Origin: Planctomycetota bacterium
Lineage (GTDB): Bacteria > Planctomycetota > Phycisphaerae > UBA1845 > UTPLA1
DNA length: 64,000 bases
Direction: 5' to 3'
Assembly: GCA_016235815.1 (NCBI GenBank)
Contig: JACRIM010000010.1
Location: forward strand, 1 to 64,000
The notes under the pieces are model-generated. The model did not search any database. It had not been told where the DNA came from and saw nothing but the letters and a program-made list of their open reading frames with translations. The translations under genes were made by a program, and so were the position numbers. This document shows positions 38,531-47,258 of this stretch, one piece after another. Position 1 is the first letter of the stretch. The number at the start of each line of letters is the position of its first letter.

Positions 38531-38953
38531 ATGTCGGACTGCATCTTCTGCAAAATCGTGTCCGGCCAGATTCCGTGCACACGCGTACACGAGACGGCCG
38601 ACTGTCTTGCCTTTCTCGACATCGGCCCGCTTGCACCCGGCCACACGCTCCTCATTCCCAAGAGTCACGTCCGCGACATCACCGAGGCATCGCCGGAGCT
38701 TGTCGCCACCCTCTCCCGTGAAATCCCGACCCTGAGCCGCGCCATTCTCGGGGCGACCGGGGCAACCGGGCTGAACATCCTGCAGAACACCGGCCCCTCC
38801 AGCGGCCAGGTTGTCATGCACCTCCATATTCATCTGATCCCGCGTCTCGAAGGCGATTCCCTTGGATTCCGTTGGAATGCAGGGAGCTATGCCGCTGGGC
38901 AGGCCGACGCGATGCGCGACCGCATCATCGCCGCCCTCCAGCACACCGCTTAA
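38531..38953 (+). CDS. HIT-family nucleotide hydrolase/transferase
   Basis: 140 residues. The histidine triad HLHIHLIPR has His at 97, 99 and 101. The start MSDCIFCKIVSGQIPC resembles Hint-type nucleoside phosphoramidases, with the CIFC zinc pair. Substrates of bacterial Hint proteins include aminoacyl-adenylates; which one is not decidable. It follows rplQ after 35 bp and may be read through from the superoperon. Confidence 0.93.
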   Translation: MSDCIFCKIVSGQIPCTRVHETADCLAFLDIGPLAPGHTLLIPKSHVRDITEASPELVATLSREIPTLSRAILGATGATGLNILQNTGPSSGQVVMHLHIHLIPRLEGDSLGFRWNAGSYAAGQADAMRDRIIAALQHTA

Positions 38954-39000
38954 AGTGTCATTCGCTTGCCTTTGGTAGAATATTCCGCAGGAGTCAGTCT

Positions 39001-41871
39001 ATGCGCGCCCATCACGTTCTCGGACTTGTCATCGGAATTGTTGCGACGTCCGCCTTCGCCCAGCCCCGTTCGACATCAGGCGACACGGACGACGGACTTT
39101 TTCCCTATCGCCTCGAACACGGCGACCTCAACTACGTGGACATCGTTACGCTCGGCAATGGGGCAAAGCTGCAAGGCAAAGCACTGGAATGGGCCGACCA
39201 GGTCCTGATTTATGACGCCGCGGGCACTATGAAGTCGATCGACACGGCGTATGTCGAGAAAGTCGATTTCCGCAGGGGTGCGCGCCACACCGACCGCCCA
39301 AAGCTCCCTGACTTGACCGTTGCGTATGTCGAAAGGCTGCCGCGCGATCTGAGTTGGCACGGTCACGTGTCGCTGGAAGGCGGCGTGCCCAAGCCCGACA
39401 TCACCATCGACCCCGCGACGATGAAACTCGCCAATGGCGCCAAGACGACATTTCGCGTTCACGTGCTCAACGCAGGCGCGGTGAAATCGGAGCCGGTCTC
39501 ATGGTCGGTCTCGATCGCAGGTGAGAAGGTTGGCAATGGTACGCTTAATGCGATTGAGCCTAACGCGGAGCAGGTCATTGAAGCATCGTGGGCTTGGAAG
39601 TCCGGGTCGCATCGACTGCGCGTGGATCTCGATGCCGAGGCGACGCAGAAGGAATCGCTCCGCTGGAACAACTCATTTGAGGAAATGACGGATGCCCAGT
39701 CCGTCGCGCTCGTCGTGGCCCGCGACCGCTACGAATCGTTCCGCGAGCACCCCAACATGGTGGATAGTTTCTGCTTCGAGGATTGGGCGCAGTACCAACT
39801 TCGATGCATGAACGGGCTGTTCCGGGCGTCGGTCTATCCCTCCGCTCCGGAGGGAATCCGGGAGCGCGTCCGCTGCGACCGCATTATCATCGTCAACGAC
39901 CCAGCCACTCCCGCAACGCGCGATGCGTTGGCGCTCACGCTTCGCCGCGGCGGAAAGGCCGATGCACCAGCCGAAGAGGCCGCCTTGCTTGCCTATGACA
40001 CGTTGGGTAACGGTGCGATCCCTCGCTATGACAATCTCCGCGTCGATTGGGAGGCATTGAAAAAACTCGGCATCGAACTGGGCCTTATCGACCTTCGTGC
40101 GACCGACACGCAGCCCAATGACTGCCAGGTGGTGGATCAGTTCGAGCGATACGTGATTCGCCACCATCTTTATCCGATGCCGCGCACGTTGATGCACACG
40201 CCCGGAGGCGCGAAACTCGATGAGTTGTCAGCGGCGTATCTAAACGATTCGAAGGGAAAGCCCCGCGGTTTCCGTGGCGAGATGCTCTATCGCCTGCCCG
40301 AGAAGATTGGACTCCTGATTCGATCCAATACCGGCAGGCCGCTCGAGGGCATCCAGGTTGATGCGTTTCAGTTGCAAAGCGGGGGAGAGTTCTCCGGTCA
40401 AATCGCCGGGACAGGCCGCGACCCGTTGTATTCGGCGACCACGAATTCGGAAGGCCGGCTTGAACTGCCCGCGCTGGAGGCGCCCGCGGTCCAGACTCCC
40501 AACGGTTACTTCCTCCGGCCAAATCCCTTCGGCAGAATTTCAACGGACGGCAGCAACGGGCTTCTTTTGTTTCGGCTGCGCCACGTCGTCGAGAATGCAA
40601 CGCGCGAGGAGTTTCATTTCGTTCGCCTGGGAGAGTGTTGCCTTGCCGCGTTTCGGTCTCCGGGTAAACCGCATGAGATCGTGATGGAGACCCGGTTTGC
40701 CGATCCAGACACGCCTCCCGCACCGCCGTACACGCTGATCGTGATGGAAGATCGCAGCAGCCCCACGGCTGGGGTAAAGCTCCGGTGGAAGACACCCATG
40801 TCACTGCTCATGGTCGAGGAGTTTCGCGTTTATCGAAAGCGCGGATTCGGCGGCGAGGATGCCACACCATGGACGCTGACGCAGTGCCTCCGAAAAAACG
40901 GCAAACGCTGGACGCCTGAAGTCAATGAAGCCGGCCTGTCCACCGCATGGCTTCCCGGCGAATACACCCCCGACACGTTCTTTGCCCTCACGACCGTCGA
41001 CAAACAGGGTCGCGAGAGCGGCCTTTCCAACACGGCCTACATGGCGTGGAACAAGCAGTGCGAGAAGTTCGCCATCGACACCGACGCCGCATACATGACA
41101 CTGAGCGGTGCCGGCCCGGTGCAGATGCTTCGATGGGACGCCGTCGCGGGGACGCAGCCATTTGCGGTCAAGACCGGGGCGTTTCGTGGGTACAAGCCCG
41201 GCTTTGGCGGCATTGCCATCAGCCCCGAGCATCGCGTCGTCGTCAGCGACACGATTAACCATGTAATCGCCACCTACGATCTCAATGGAAACCTTGAGGA
41301 CATTATGCCGCGCCGGGCCTATTGGCCGGGCTTCCCCAGCGATGATCCGGGTGAATTTTACGATCCCGTGGATATCGCCATCGACAAGGGTGGTCGAATG
41401 TACGTCGCAGACCGCGGCAATAACCGCGTTCAGATTCTCGATGCCCAGGGCCGCTTCGTGTCCATGCTCGATCCGGATTTCAAGTTCGCTGCGCCGCACG
41501 CCGTCGCATGTTCCAACAACCGCATCTGCGTGACGGACAAGGCCGGAACACGCGTTCGAATCTACCAGCGCGATGGCGACACCCTCTCGCTCGAACGGGA
41601 GCTGCCTGCGATCACCGGGGCTGATCGTTTCATCGTCAGCACCACGGGAAAAATCTACGGCACGGGCTATGACCCGGTCAGCAAGGAAAACCGAGTCCTC
41701 GTGTTTACCGCCGAGGGCAACTCCGCTCGAATGGAGCCATCCCTGCTTCTGGGCGAGATGGGCAATGTCTATGACCCGCACGGTGCATACTTATATGACT
41801 ATCTTGCGGATAACTACTTATACGTCGTGAACAAGTTTCCCTTCGACGTGCGCCGTTTCAAGATGGACTGA
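39001..41871 (+). CDS. Large exported protein with CARDB-like and NHL-repeat domains
   Basis: 956 residues. Signal peptide MRAHHVLGLVIGIVATSAFA. Residues about 105-220 look like a CARDB-type beta-sandwich (LPDLTVAYVERLP..., KTTFRVHVLNAGAVKSEPVSWSVSIAG). The middle part is unrecognised. From about 715 to 930 are NHL-like six-bladed propeller repeats (GFGGIAISPEHRVVVSDTINHVIATYD, YDPVDIAIDKGGRMYVADRGNNRVQILDAQGRFV). A secreted or envelope binding protein of unknown ligand. ATG 39001 has CAGGAG upstream. The longer open frame reaches back into the HIT gene and is not used. Confidence 0.75.
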   Translation: MRAHHVLGLVIGIVATSAFAQPRSTSGDTDDGLFPYRLEHGDLNYVDIVTLGNGAKLQGKALEWADQVLIYDAAGTMKSIDTAYVEKVDFRRGARHTDRPKLPDLTVAYVERLPRDLSWHGHVSLEGGVPKPDITIDPATMKLANGAKTTFRVHVLNAGAVKSEPVSWSVSIAGEKVGNGTLNAIEPNAEQVIEASWAWKSGSHRLRVDLDAEATQKESLRWNNSFEEMTDAQSVALVVARDRYESFREHPNMVDSFCFEDWAQYQLRCMNGLFRASVYPSAPEGIRERVRCDRIIIVNDPATPATRDALALTLRRGGKADAPAEEAALLAYDTLGNGAIPRYDNLRVDWEALKKLGIELGLIDLRATDTQPNDCQVVDQFERYVIRHHLYPMPRTLMHTPGGAKLDELSAAYLNDSKGKPRGFRGEMLYRLPEKIGLLIRSNTGRPLEGIQVDAFQLQSGGEFSGQIAGTGRDPLYSATTNSEGRLELPALEAPAVQTPNGYFLRPNPFGRISTDGSNGLLLFRLRHVVENATREEFHFVRLGECCLAAFRSPGKPHEIVMETRFADPDTPPAPPYTLIVMEDRSSPTAGVKLRWKTPMSLLMVEEFRVYRKRGFGGEDATPWTLTQCLRKNGKRWTPEVNEAGLSTAWLPGEYTPDTFFALTTVDKQGRESGLSNTAYMAWNKQCEKFAIDTDAAYMTLSGAGPVQMLRWDAVAGTQPFAVKTGAFRGYKPGFGGIAISPEHRVVVSDTINHVIATYDLNGNLEDIMPRRAYWPGFPSDDPGEFYDPVDIAIDKGGRMYVADRGNNRVQILDAQGRFVSMLDPDFKFAAPHAVACSNNRICVTDKAGTRVRIYQRDGDTLSLERELPAITGADRFIVSTTGKIYGTGYDPVSKENRVLVFTAEGNSARMEPSLLLGEMGNVYDPHGAYLYDYLADNYLYVVNKFPFDVRRFKMD

Positions 41872-41877
41872 ATGCGG

Positions 41878-41911
41878 GCGGCCTCGACGGTGTCTACACC
41901 AGCGAGGCCGC
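41878..41911. terminator. Hairpin between convergent genes, possible bidirectional terminator
   Basis: GCGGCCTCG and CGAGGCCGC pair perfectly (9 bp), with an inner GGTGT-ACACC extension. It lies just after the NHL-protein stop and before the convergent lipoprotein stop (41944). No T-run follows on either strand, so termination is plausible but not certain. Confidence 0.5.
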
Positions 41912-41943
41912 ATTGCATTTCAATGGTGCTTCGAAAGCAGCGA

Positions 41944-43335
41944 CTACTTTCCGTCCATCCACCCTTCACGCATCTCATCGGTCCAGCCGTCGCTCAACGT
42001 TCGTGTATTCCCGTTGGACCAGATCATCACTTCATTGGTCGCTTTTGCTCCGTCGGCCGAAGCGACCGGCGCCACCATGCTGATCTCGGTATCGCTCTTC
42101 CACGACGGGATGCATCGGAACTTCCCGTCGGGATCATCCTGTCCCTGAATGATCGTCGTCGAGCCGCTGCGGAAGTTATACGAACTCACACGGCCCTTCG
42201 GACTCGGAAGCAGTACGGACTCTTCATTCGGGCTGACCTCAAACATCGCCAGTCCGGGATCAAGTGCCTCTGAAAAATCGCGCCCGAGTGCCCGGCCCAC
42301 GCTTGCCGGCATTCGCGGATCGTACGAAAACAGGGACCACTGCCTCGGCATGTCGCGACTCGTCGCCGGAAGCGTCACTTCGATCGACGCGAACAAGATC
42401 CGTCCGTCGCGCAGCCACCGCACGCCCAGCACGGGGTTAAAGAGCATCCCGACAAGGTCATTGCGTGGACCCCACTGCGGAAGCACCTTTCCATCGGCAT
42501 CCGCCACCGCCATCGTTGTAAGGGAGCCGAGTTGAATCGACTCATCGTTCTTGTTCGCCGCCTGCGACGTAGAGCGAACAAACGCCAGTTCACGCCCATC
42601 CGGACTCCAGTCAAAATCAATCCCAACCGGCGACGCCACCAGCTTCACCTGCGGATCGGTGATGCTTACGATATGCAGCGCCACATCGTCATTCTTCGCG
42701 TCGGCCGCCGTCATCGGAAAGGCGACCAGTGTCTCCTTCGGCGAAATCTTGGGCGTACGAATCTCATCAAGACTTCGCGTAAGCACGATGCCGGGCGACA
42801 ACGCATGAGGCGTTACGGTGAATAGCTGCGCCTGCCAGATGGAGGCCGTCGCTTTGGCAATCCCATCCCATTCTTCCTTGAGCTTTTCGGCAAGCCCCGC
42901 GCTTTCTTTGTCGCGGAGGTACAACACAATGGCGATTTCCTGTCCCGGCGAGAACCGATTCGTCGCATCAAGCTCGAATTGGTTCCACGGGCCGTTGTGA
43001 GCAAGAACTCGCTCGCGAACAGCCCTGGCCTCGGTCGCGATCATCGCACGCTGCGCATCGTCGAAGAGCGGGGCGATGTCGTCCCATCCCTTGGCCTGCG
43101 CTGCGTGAACAATGACCATCCGTTTCCCATCCTTAAACCACGCGCAGCGAGTGGGTGAACCGGTGATCTTGCCCGGGAGCGGCGTACCCTTGTCGTCAAT
43201 GACAAACAATCCGTTGGGCGTGCAGACCGCGGCATGGTCGCCGCTCGGAGACCAGACAATTCGCTTTTCTGGAATGCAGCCTGCTGCAAGCCCACAGGCG
43301 ACGGCGGTGATGAGTAGAGTTTCTCGGCGATTCAT
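41944..43335 (-). CDS. WD40/PD40-like propeller lipoprotein
   Basis: 463 residues. Type II signal peptide with lipobox LAAGC (Cys at 20), then a beta-propeller of PD40-type blades (VWSPSGDHAAVCTPNGLFVID, DFDWSPDGRELAFVRS, GVRWLRDGRILFAS). It is the last gene of a leftward operon: kinase-like protein, sigma factor, membrane protein, this lipoprotein. Its ATG overlaps the stop of the membrane protein gene by 4 bp (ATGA), so the two are translationally coupled. Role likely in the envelope as a sensor or scaffold for the pathway; inferred from position. Confidence 0.7.
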   Translation of the reverse strand: MNRRETLLITAVACGLAAGCIPEKRIVWSPSGDHAAVCTPNGLFVIDDKGTPLPGKITGSPTRCAWFKDGKRMVIVHAAQAKGWDDIAPLFDDAQRAMIATEARAVRERVLAHNGPWNQFELDATNRFSPGQEIAIVLYLRDKESAGLAEKLKEEWDGIAKATASIWQAQLFTVTPHALSPGIVLTRSLDEIRTPKISPKETLVAFPMTAADAKNDDVALHIVSITDPQVKLVASPVGIDFDWSPDGRELAFVRSTSQAANKNDESIQLGSLTTMAVADADGKVLPQWGPRNDLVGMLFNPVLGVRWLRDGRILFASIEVTLPATSRDMPRQWSLFSYDPRMPASVGRALGRDFSEALDPGLAMFEVSPNEESVLLPSPKGRVSSYNFRSGSTTIIQGQDDPDGKFRCIPSWKSDTEISMVAPVASADGAKATNEVMIWSNGNTRTLSDGWTDEMREGWMDGK

Positions 43336-43829
43336 GATCGTTCTCCCAAAAGAGGCTTCGCCACCGGCGAAGTCCATTGAATGTGAGTGGCCACTGAGTT
43401 TCGATTCGAGCCTGGCCGCGACGAATGATGTCGAAGCGACCAGACATTTTCCGGCGACGCGTCGGAAATCTGTGTTATTGGTGGAATGGCATCGGAATTA
43501 ATCCGGGGCAACGGCGCATGTAGGCGACCGCCGAGCCAAAAGCTGAGGACAATCGCCGCGGCCACCGCGAACCGCCGCGCGAGGCTCGTTCGAAAAACCA
43601 ACGGCGGCAAATCAGCGGGCAACGATGCCAGCGGCGGCAGGGGGGCGGACTCGTTCGGATGTACGCTCATCGCGCGGGCGGCCGTTCGCAGCGTCGCGCT
43701 GATGGCGACGGCCGCCGCTTGTGCCTCCGGCGAGTTGGAAATGAACTCATCGAGCAGGCACTCCGCGTCGTCTGAAAGCTCGCCGAGGTGCCGGTCAATC
43801 AGGAGTCGTTCCAGTGATTCAGTATTCAT
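43332..43829 (-). CDS. Single-pass membrane protein in anti-sigma factor position
   Basis: 165 residues. N-terminus MNTESLERLLIDRHLGELSDDAECLLDEFISNSPEA is like the cytoplasmic part of anti-sigma factors. One membrane helix at about 85-105 (RRFAVAAAIVLSFWLGG), then a short external part. It lacks the full HXXXCXXC zinc motif of the ZAS class. It begins 25 bp after the sigma factor gene and overlaps the lipoprotein gene. Identification as an anti-sigma rests on position and topology. Confidence 0.6.
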   Translation of the reverse strand: MNTESLERLLIDRHLGELSDDAECLLDEFISNSPEAQAAAVAISATLRTAARAMSVHPNESAPLPPLASLPADLPPLVFRTSLARRFAVAAAIVLSFWLGGRLHAPLPRINSDAIPPITQISDASPENVWSLRHHSSRPGSNRNSVATHIQWTSPVAKPLLGERS

Positions 43830-43854
43830 GTAATTCTCCTGCATACGTGTCGCC

Positions 43855-44367
43855 TCAGCGCTTCGCGGCGAAGGACGAGGCATCGACGGTTCGCTCCGCC
43901 CAATCCCGGAGTGCCACCACCGCGTTGTGAATCCGGGATCGAACCGTGCCGATGGGTATTTGGAGCGCTGCGGCGATCTCTTCATAACTCAAGTCGTGCG
44001 CCAGTCGAAGATCGAGCGTTTCCCGAAGCGCCTCAGGAAGCCGGGCAATCGCCCGCCGCATCTCGTCCAGTCGATCATCCTCGGAATGCTTCGCGGCGGC
44101 AGCCACATCCGGGTCGAGTGGAACAGTGCGACGAACCTTCTGTGCGCGTAAACGATTGCGAATGACATTTCGTGCGATTCCTATGAGCCACGCCTTGCGC
44201 GAATGCGACCTTGAAAATTCCGTCGTGTTTCGCGCCACGGCGAAAAACGTCTCTTGAAGAACCTCGTCAGCCTCGTGCAAGTCGCCAAGCCGTCCGAGCG
44301 CGTAGGCCCGCACCAAGGGGCCGTATTCGGCATAGGCTTGCGTCAACTCGCTCCGCGGCTGGCTCAT
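43855..44367 (-). CDS. ECF-type RNA polymerase sigma factor
   Basis: 170 residues with sigma-2 (YGPLVRAYALGRLGDLHEADEVLQETFFAVARN..., KAWLIGIARNVIRNRLR) and sigma-4 (LPEALRETLDLRLAHDLSYEEIAAALQIPIGTVRSRIHNAVVALR) domains, the minimal group IV structure. ATG 44367 is preceded by GAGGAAGG. Upstream of it is an ECF-type promoter (44386-44411), so the factor may activate its own gene, anti-sigma and lipoprotein. Confidence 0.9.
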   Translation of the reverse strand: MSQPRSELTQAYAEYGPLVRAYALGRLGDLHEADEVLQETFFAVARNTTEFSRSHSRKAWLIGIARNVIRNRLRAQKVRRTVPLDPDVAAAAKHSEDDRLDEMRRAIARLPEALRETLDLRLAHDLSYEEIAAALQIPIGTVRSRIHNAVVALRDWAERTVDASSFAAKR

Positions 44368-44385
44368 ACCTTCCTCATGGTACAA

Positions 44386-44411
44386 GTGACGCGAAGGGCG
44401 GTCGAAGTTCA
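44386..44411 (-). promoter_or_regulatory. Candidate ECF-type autoregulatory promoter
   Basis: On the minus strand TGAAC, 15 bp, CGTCA, with an A-tract just upstream of the -35. The AAC/CGT core and spacing match typical ECF promoters. The start codon of the sigma gene lies about 19 bp after the -10. Confidence 0.45.
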
Positions 44412-44457
44412 GTTTTTTTGTTGATTTCGTAAGTCGAGAGGGGAGGGGGGCTTATCG

Positions 44458-47049
44458 TCAGGGAACTTTGGCCTTGGCCCGGATCAGATTATCCTCGACG
44501 GCCTGGTCGTACCCAAGTCGTTGGGCCTCGGTCAGAAACTCGACGGCCGCCTGCCATTCCTCGCGTTTGATGGCCCGTTCACCCTTGGCAATCGCGTCGC
44601 GGCGTCTGGCTTCCTTGAGCTTTTTCATGGCGATCTGATCGGCCGGCGCGGGAAGCCGGAGGATCGCGTCTTCATAGAACTGAATCGCCTCCGCCCAGTG
44701 TTCGATATCCATGGCCCGATCACCGTTTCGCGCGATTCGCGCGGCCTCAAAGGCAGGCTGCATTTTTTGCAGTCTGATTTGTGCGTCGTAAAGCGGATGA
44801 TTCCAGATGGAGCTGTTGAGTTTGTCCTCGGCCAGAAGTAATTCGCCCTTGTCAATCAGTGCCCGAGCTTGCTGGAAGAGCAAATGGGCGCGAGCTTCGC
44901 GAACCTTCTTTTCAATCTCGGCCCCGGGCAGCTTTAAGTTCGCCTGTTCATAAGCGTCCAACGCCGCCTCGTAATCCCGGTCAATCAGTGCCTTGTCGCC
45001 CTGGACCAGGAACTCACGTTGCCGTTGGGCATCCGTAATCTGCTTGCGCAGGTCGCGCGTATCCGATGTGACCTGAAAGTCTTCGGCACGCGCCAACATG
45101 GTGAATGCCTTGTCGAACTCCTTGGTTCTCAGTGCTTCCCTGGATGCCTTCATCCATTCGTCATATTCTTTGCGCCGTCTCCCCTCCGAAAGCTTGTCGC
45201 GAAGCGAATCCGGGTCGAGGCCGGACCCTTTGGCGCTCTGTTCGAATTGTTCCAGAGTCTTCTCCACCCGCTCGAACTGGCCGCTCTTGATTCCGTCATA
45301 GCCGGCCGCGGCGATCTTGTATGCGTCCTTTTTGCTCCAGATCTTGGCTTGCACTTCCTTGAGCTTCGATGGGTTGATGTCGCCGTATTTCTCCAAATCC
45401 ATTGTGATCTGAAACGCGCGGTCAAACTCGTCGGCATTCAGCGCGGCCACGGCGTCGATGAGTTGCATCCAGTGTTGAGCCTCGGCCCGATGACGCCGCT
45501 GATCGCGATTATCGCCGACCAGATCCGATGCCTCGCGGAAGAGCTGTCGTGCCCGCGTCATATCGCCCTGGTCGAATGATTGTTCACCACGAATCATGAG
45601 CGCCTCGACCGGGTGCTCGTACAGTGATCTGGAGATCTCGCGCCATCCAACGAATCCACCGACGCCGATGCAGATCATCACCGTTGCGGCCAGAATCGCG
45701 TTTCGGATGGGATGGCCGCGTCGTGCCCGCGGCTTGCGACTCGCCCGTGGAATGATGGGCGCCGGCATCACGCGCGGGACCGCCGTCGGCGCGGTCACAC
45801 GCGATCGCGGCATTTCTGCTCGCGGGCTGCGGAACGGGCTTACTCGCTCGAACGGGGTCGTTGACGCCGGTGCGTCGTAGTCTGTCGCCCGCCACGCGGC
45901 CGGTCGCACGTTTTGTGTGTGCGTCCCTGCAGGAATCGGTCGATAGGTCGGCTCGGGCGTTGTTCGTGCACCAGGGGCATCGGCGCGCGGCGCCGGTTGA
46001 ATTCGGGGTGGTTGAACTGTGGTGGCACGCTCCGCGGGCAGTGTCCAGCGCGTCGCGGGGGCAGCCTTCGGGCGCGCCGCTTTCCGTGAGTGGCGTGAGA
46101 TTGCCGCCAGCACTTCCTCGGCGCAGGTAAACCGCTCTTCAAGACGTTTCGCCGTCAGTTGCCGCAAGATCATCGATAGCGGCGGCGGAACGGCCGGGTT
46201 CAGACGCTCCGGCTCCGGCAGCCGCGTCGAGAGATCGGTGTGCCAGCGGTACCACCCGCTGATCGGCATGCGCGAATCAACGATTTCATGGAAGTACCGG
46301 TCAATCGCCGCACGGCCGACGGAGACCTCGTACAACACCATGCCGAGCGAATAAAGATCAATGCGGTCGTCGTACGATTTCTCAAGCAGCAACTCGGGCG
46401 CGGAGTATTTCACCGTCACCACGGGCGGCGAAACGATGTCCCCTTCCTGCGCCGCGGAATAGAAATTGGCGATCTTGGCCGCTCCGTTGACGACCATGAT
46501 GTTTCCGGGGTTCAAATCGCGGTGCACAATCTTCTGAGCGTGCAGATCACGGAGGCCGATGATCGCGGACTTGAGCAGTTTGTAGGTATGTTCGATTCCC
46601 ACGCGCCGTTTGCTGATCAGCGACTCCAGCCAGTCCCCGTGAATGTACTCTTCGACAATGAACAGCCCGCGCTCATCCTCGATGAGTTCATGCACGTTCA
46701 GCACATAGCGAGCGTCTTTCGGAACGCGCGCCAGCAACTGCGCTTCTTTCTTGAAATTGCCGCACGCCGTCGGGCTGTCCATTAACTCCGGCGTCATCTG
46801 CTTGAGCGCCACGAGGCGGTCGAGCATGGTGTCGCGGGCCTTATAGACCACCGCGTTGTGATAAGTGCGGATGCGTTCGAGAATGCGATATTTGCCCAGT
46901 CCGGTGCCGGTGGGCAGCGCCAACGCAGGGTCCTCTCGGCGCGCAAGGGCATCCGGCGGCGCAGGAAACGCCTCGGACGCCTGCTCGGGCAGTGGTTCGC
47001 CTTCGTTGTTCATGGCTTCGGTCCGGCGCGATCGGCGGCCATTCGTCAT
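44458..47049 (-). CDS. Membrane-anchored serine/threonine kinase-like protein (probable pseudokinase) with TPR-like C-terminus
   Basis: 863 residues. The kinase fold occupies about 52-320: beta-3 Lys (VALK) at 83, helix-C Glu near 102, HRD at 176-178 and Asn at 183 are present, but the glycine-rich loop is degenerate (ERIRTYHNAVVYKA) and DFG is replaced by NFY at 195-197, so the metal-binding Asp is lost. The APE motif is intact (218-220). After a proline-rich linker comes one membrane helix at about 451-468 and a periplasmic helical region of TPR-like repeats. First gene of the leftward operon with the ECF sigma factor. ATG 47049 was chosen because AAGGTGG precedes it and a TATAAT lies 23 bp upstream. 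Confidence 0.85.
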   Translation of the reverse strand: MTNGRRSRRTEAMNNEGEPLPEQASEAFPAPPDALARREDPALALPTGTGLGKYRILERIRTYHNAVVYKARDTMLDRLVALKQMTPELMDSPTACGNFKKEAQLLARVPKDARYVLNVHELIEDERGLFIVEEYIHGDWLESLISKRRVGIEHTYKLLKSAIIGLRDLHAQKIVHRDLNPGNIMVVNGAAKIANFYSAAQEGDIVSPPVVTVKYSAPELLLEKSYDDRIDLYSLGMVLYEVSVGRAAIDRYFHEIVDSRMPISGWYRWHTDLSTRLPEPERLNPAVPPPLSMILRQLTAKRLEERFTCAEEVLAAISRHSRKAARPKAAPATRWTLPAERATTVQPPRIQPAPRADAPGARTTPEPTYRPIPAGTHTQNVRPAAWRATDYDAPASTTPFERVSPFRSPRAEMPRSRVTAPTAVPRVMPAPIIPRASRKPRARRGHPIRNAILAATVMICIGVGGFVGWREISRSLYEHPVEALMIRGEQSFDQGDMTRARQLFREASDLVGDNRDQRRHRAEAQHWMQLIDAVAALNADEFDRAFQITMDLEKYGDINPSKLKEVQAKIWSKKDAYKIAAAGYDGIKSGQFERVEKTLEQFEQSAKGSGLDPDSLRDKLSEGRRRKEYDEWMKASREALRTKEFDKAFTMLARAEDFQVTSDTRDLRKQITDAQRQREFLVQGDKALIDRDYEAALDAYEQANLKLPGAEIEKKVREARAHLLFQQARALIDKGELLLAEDKLNSSIWNHPLYDAQIRLQKMQPAFEAARIARNGDRAMDIEHWAEAIQFYEDAILRLPAPADQIAMKKLKEARRRDAIAKGERAIKREEWQAAVEFLTEAQRLGYDQAVEDNLIRAKAKVP

Positions 47050-47071
47050 GCCACCTTGCGCGGAGCACCCG

Positions 47072-47077
47072 ATTATA
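47072..47077 (-). promoter_or_regulatory. -10 box of the kinase-sigma operon
   Basis: On the minus strand TATAAT lies 23-28 bp upstream of ATG 47049, a consensus housekeeping -10. No good -35 was found at 16-18 bp. It supports the chosen start and suggests the kinase-like gene has a different promoter from the sigma factor gene. Confidence 0.45.
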
Positions 47078-47258
47078 CCGCGTCCAATGCGTGGAATCTG
47101 CCATGAACAGGGCCGGTGGGGGATGAATTCACGCCGTCCGGTGTCTGTTATCACACGATCATTGCGGGGTGCCCGGGGTATGGCTCGGTGAGGGCCGGTT
47201 CCGATATCCTATTCGCCCAGGCCACGTTTACTTGTGTCAGGACGAACGGAGAGGGCTT

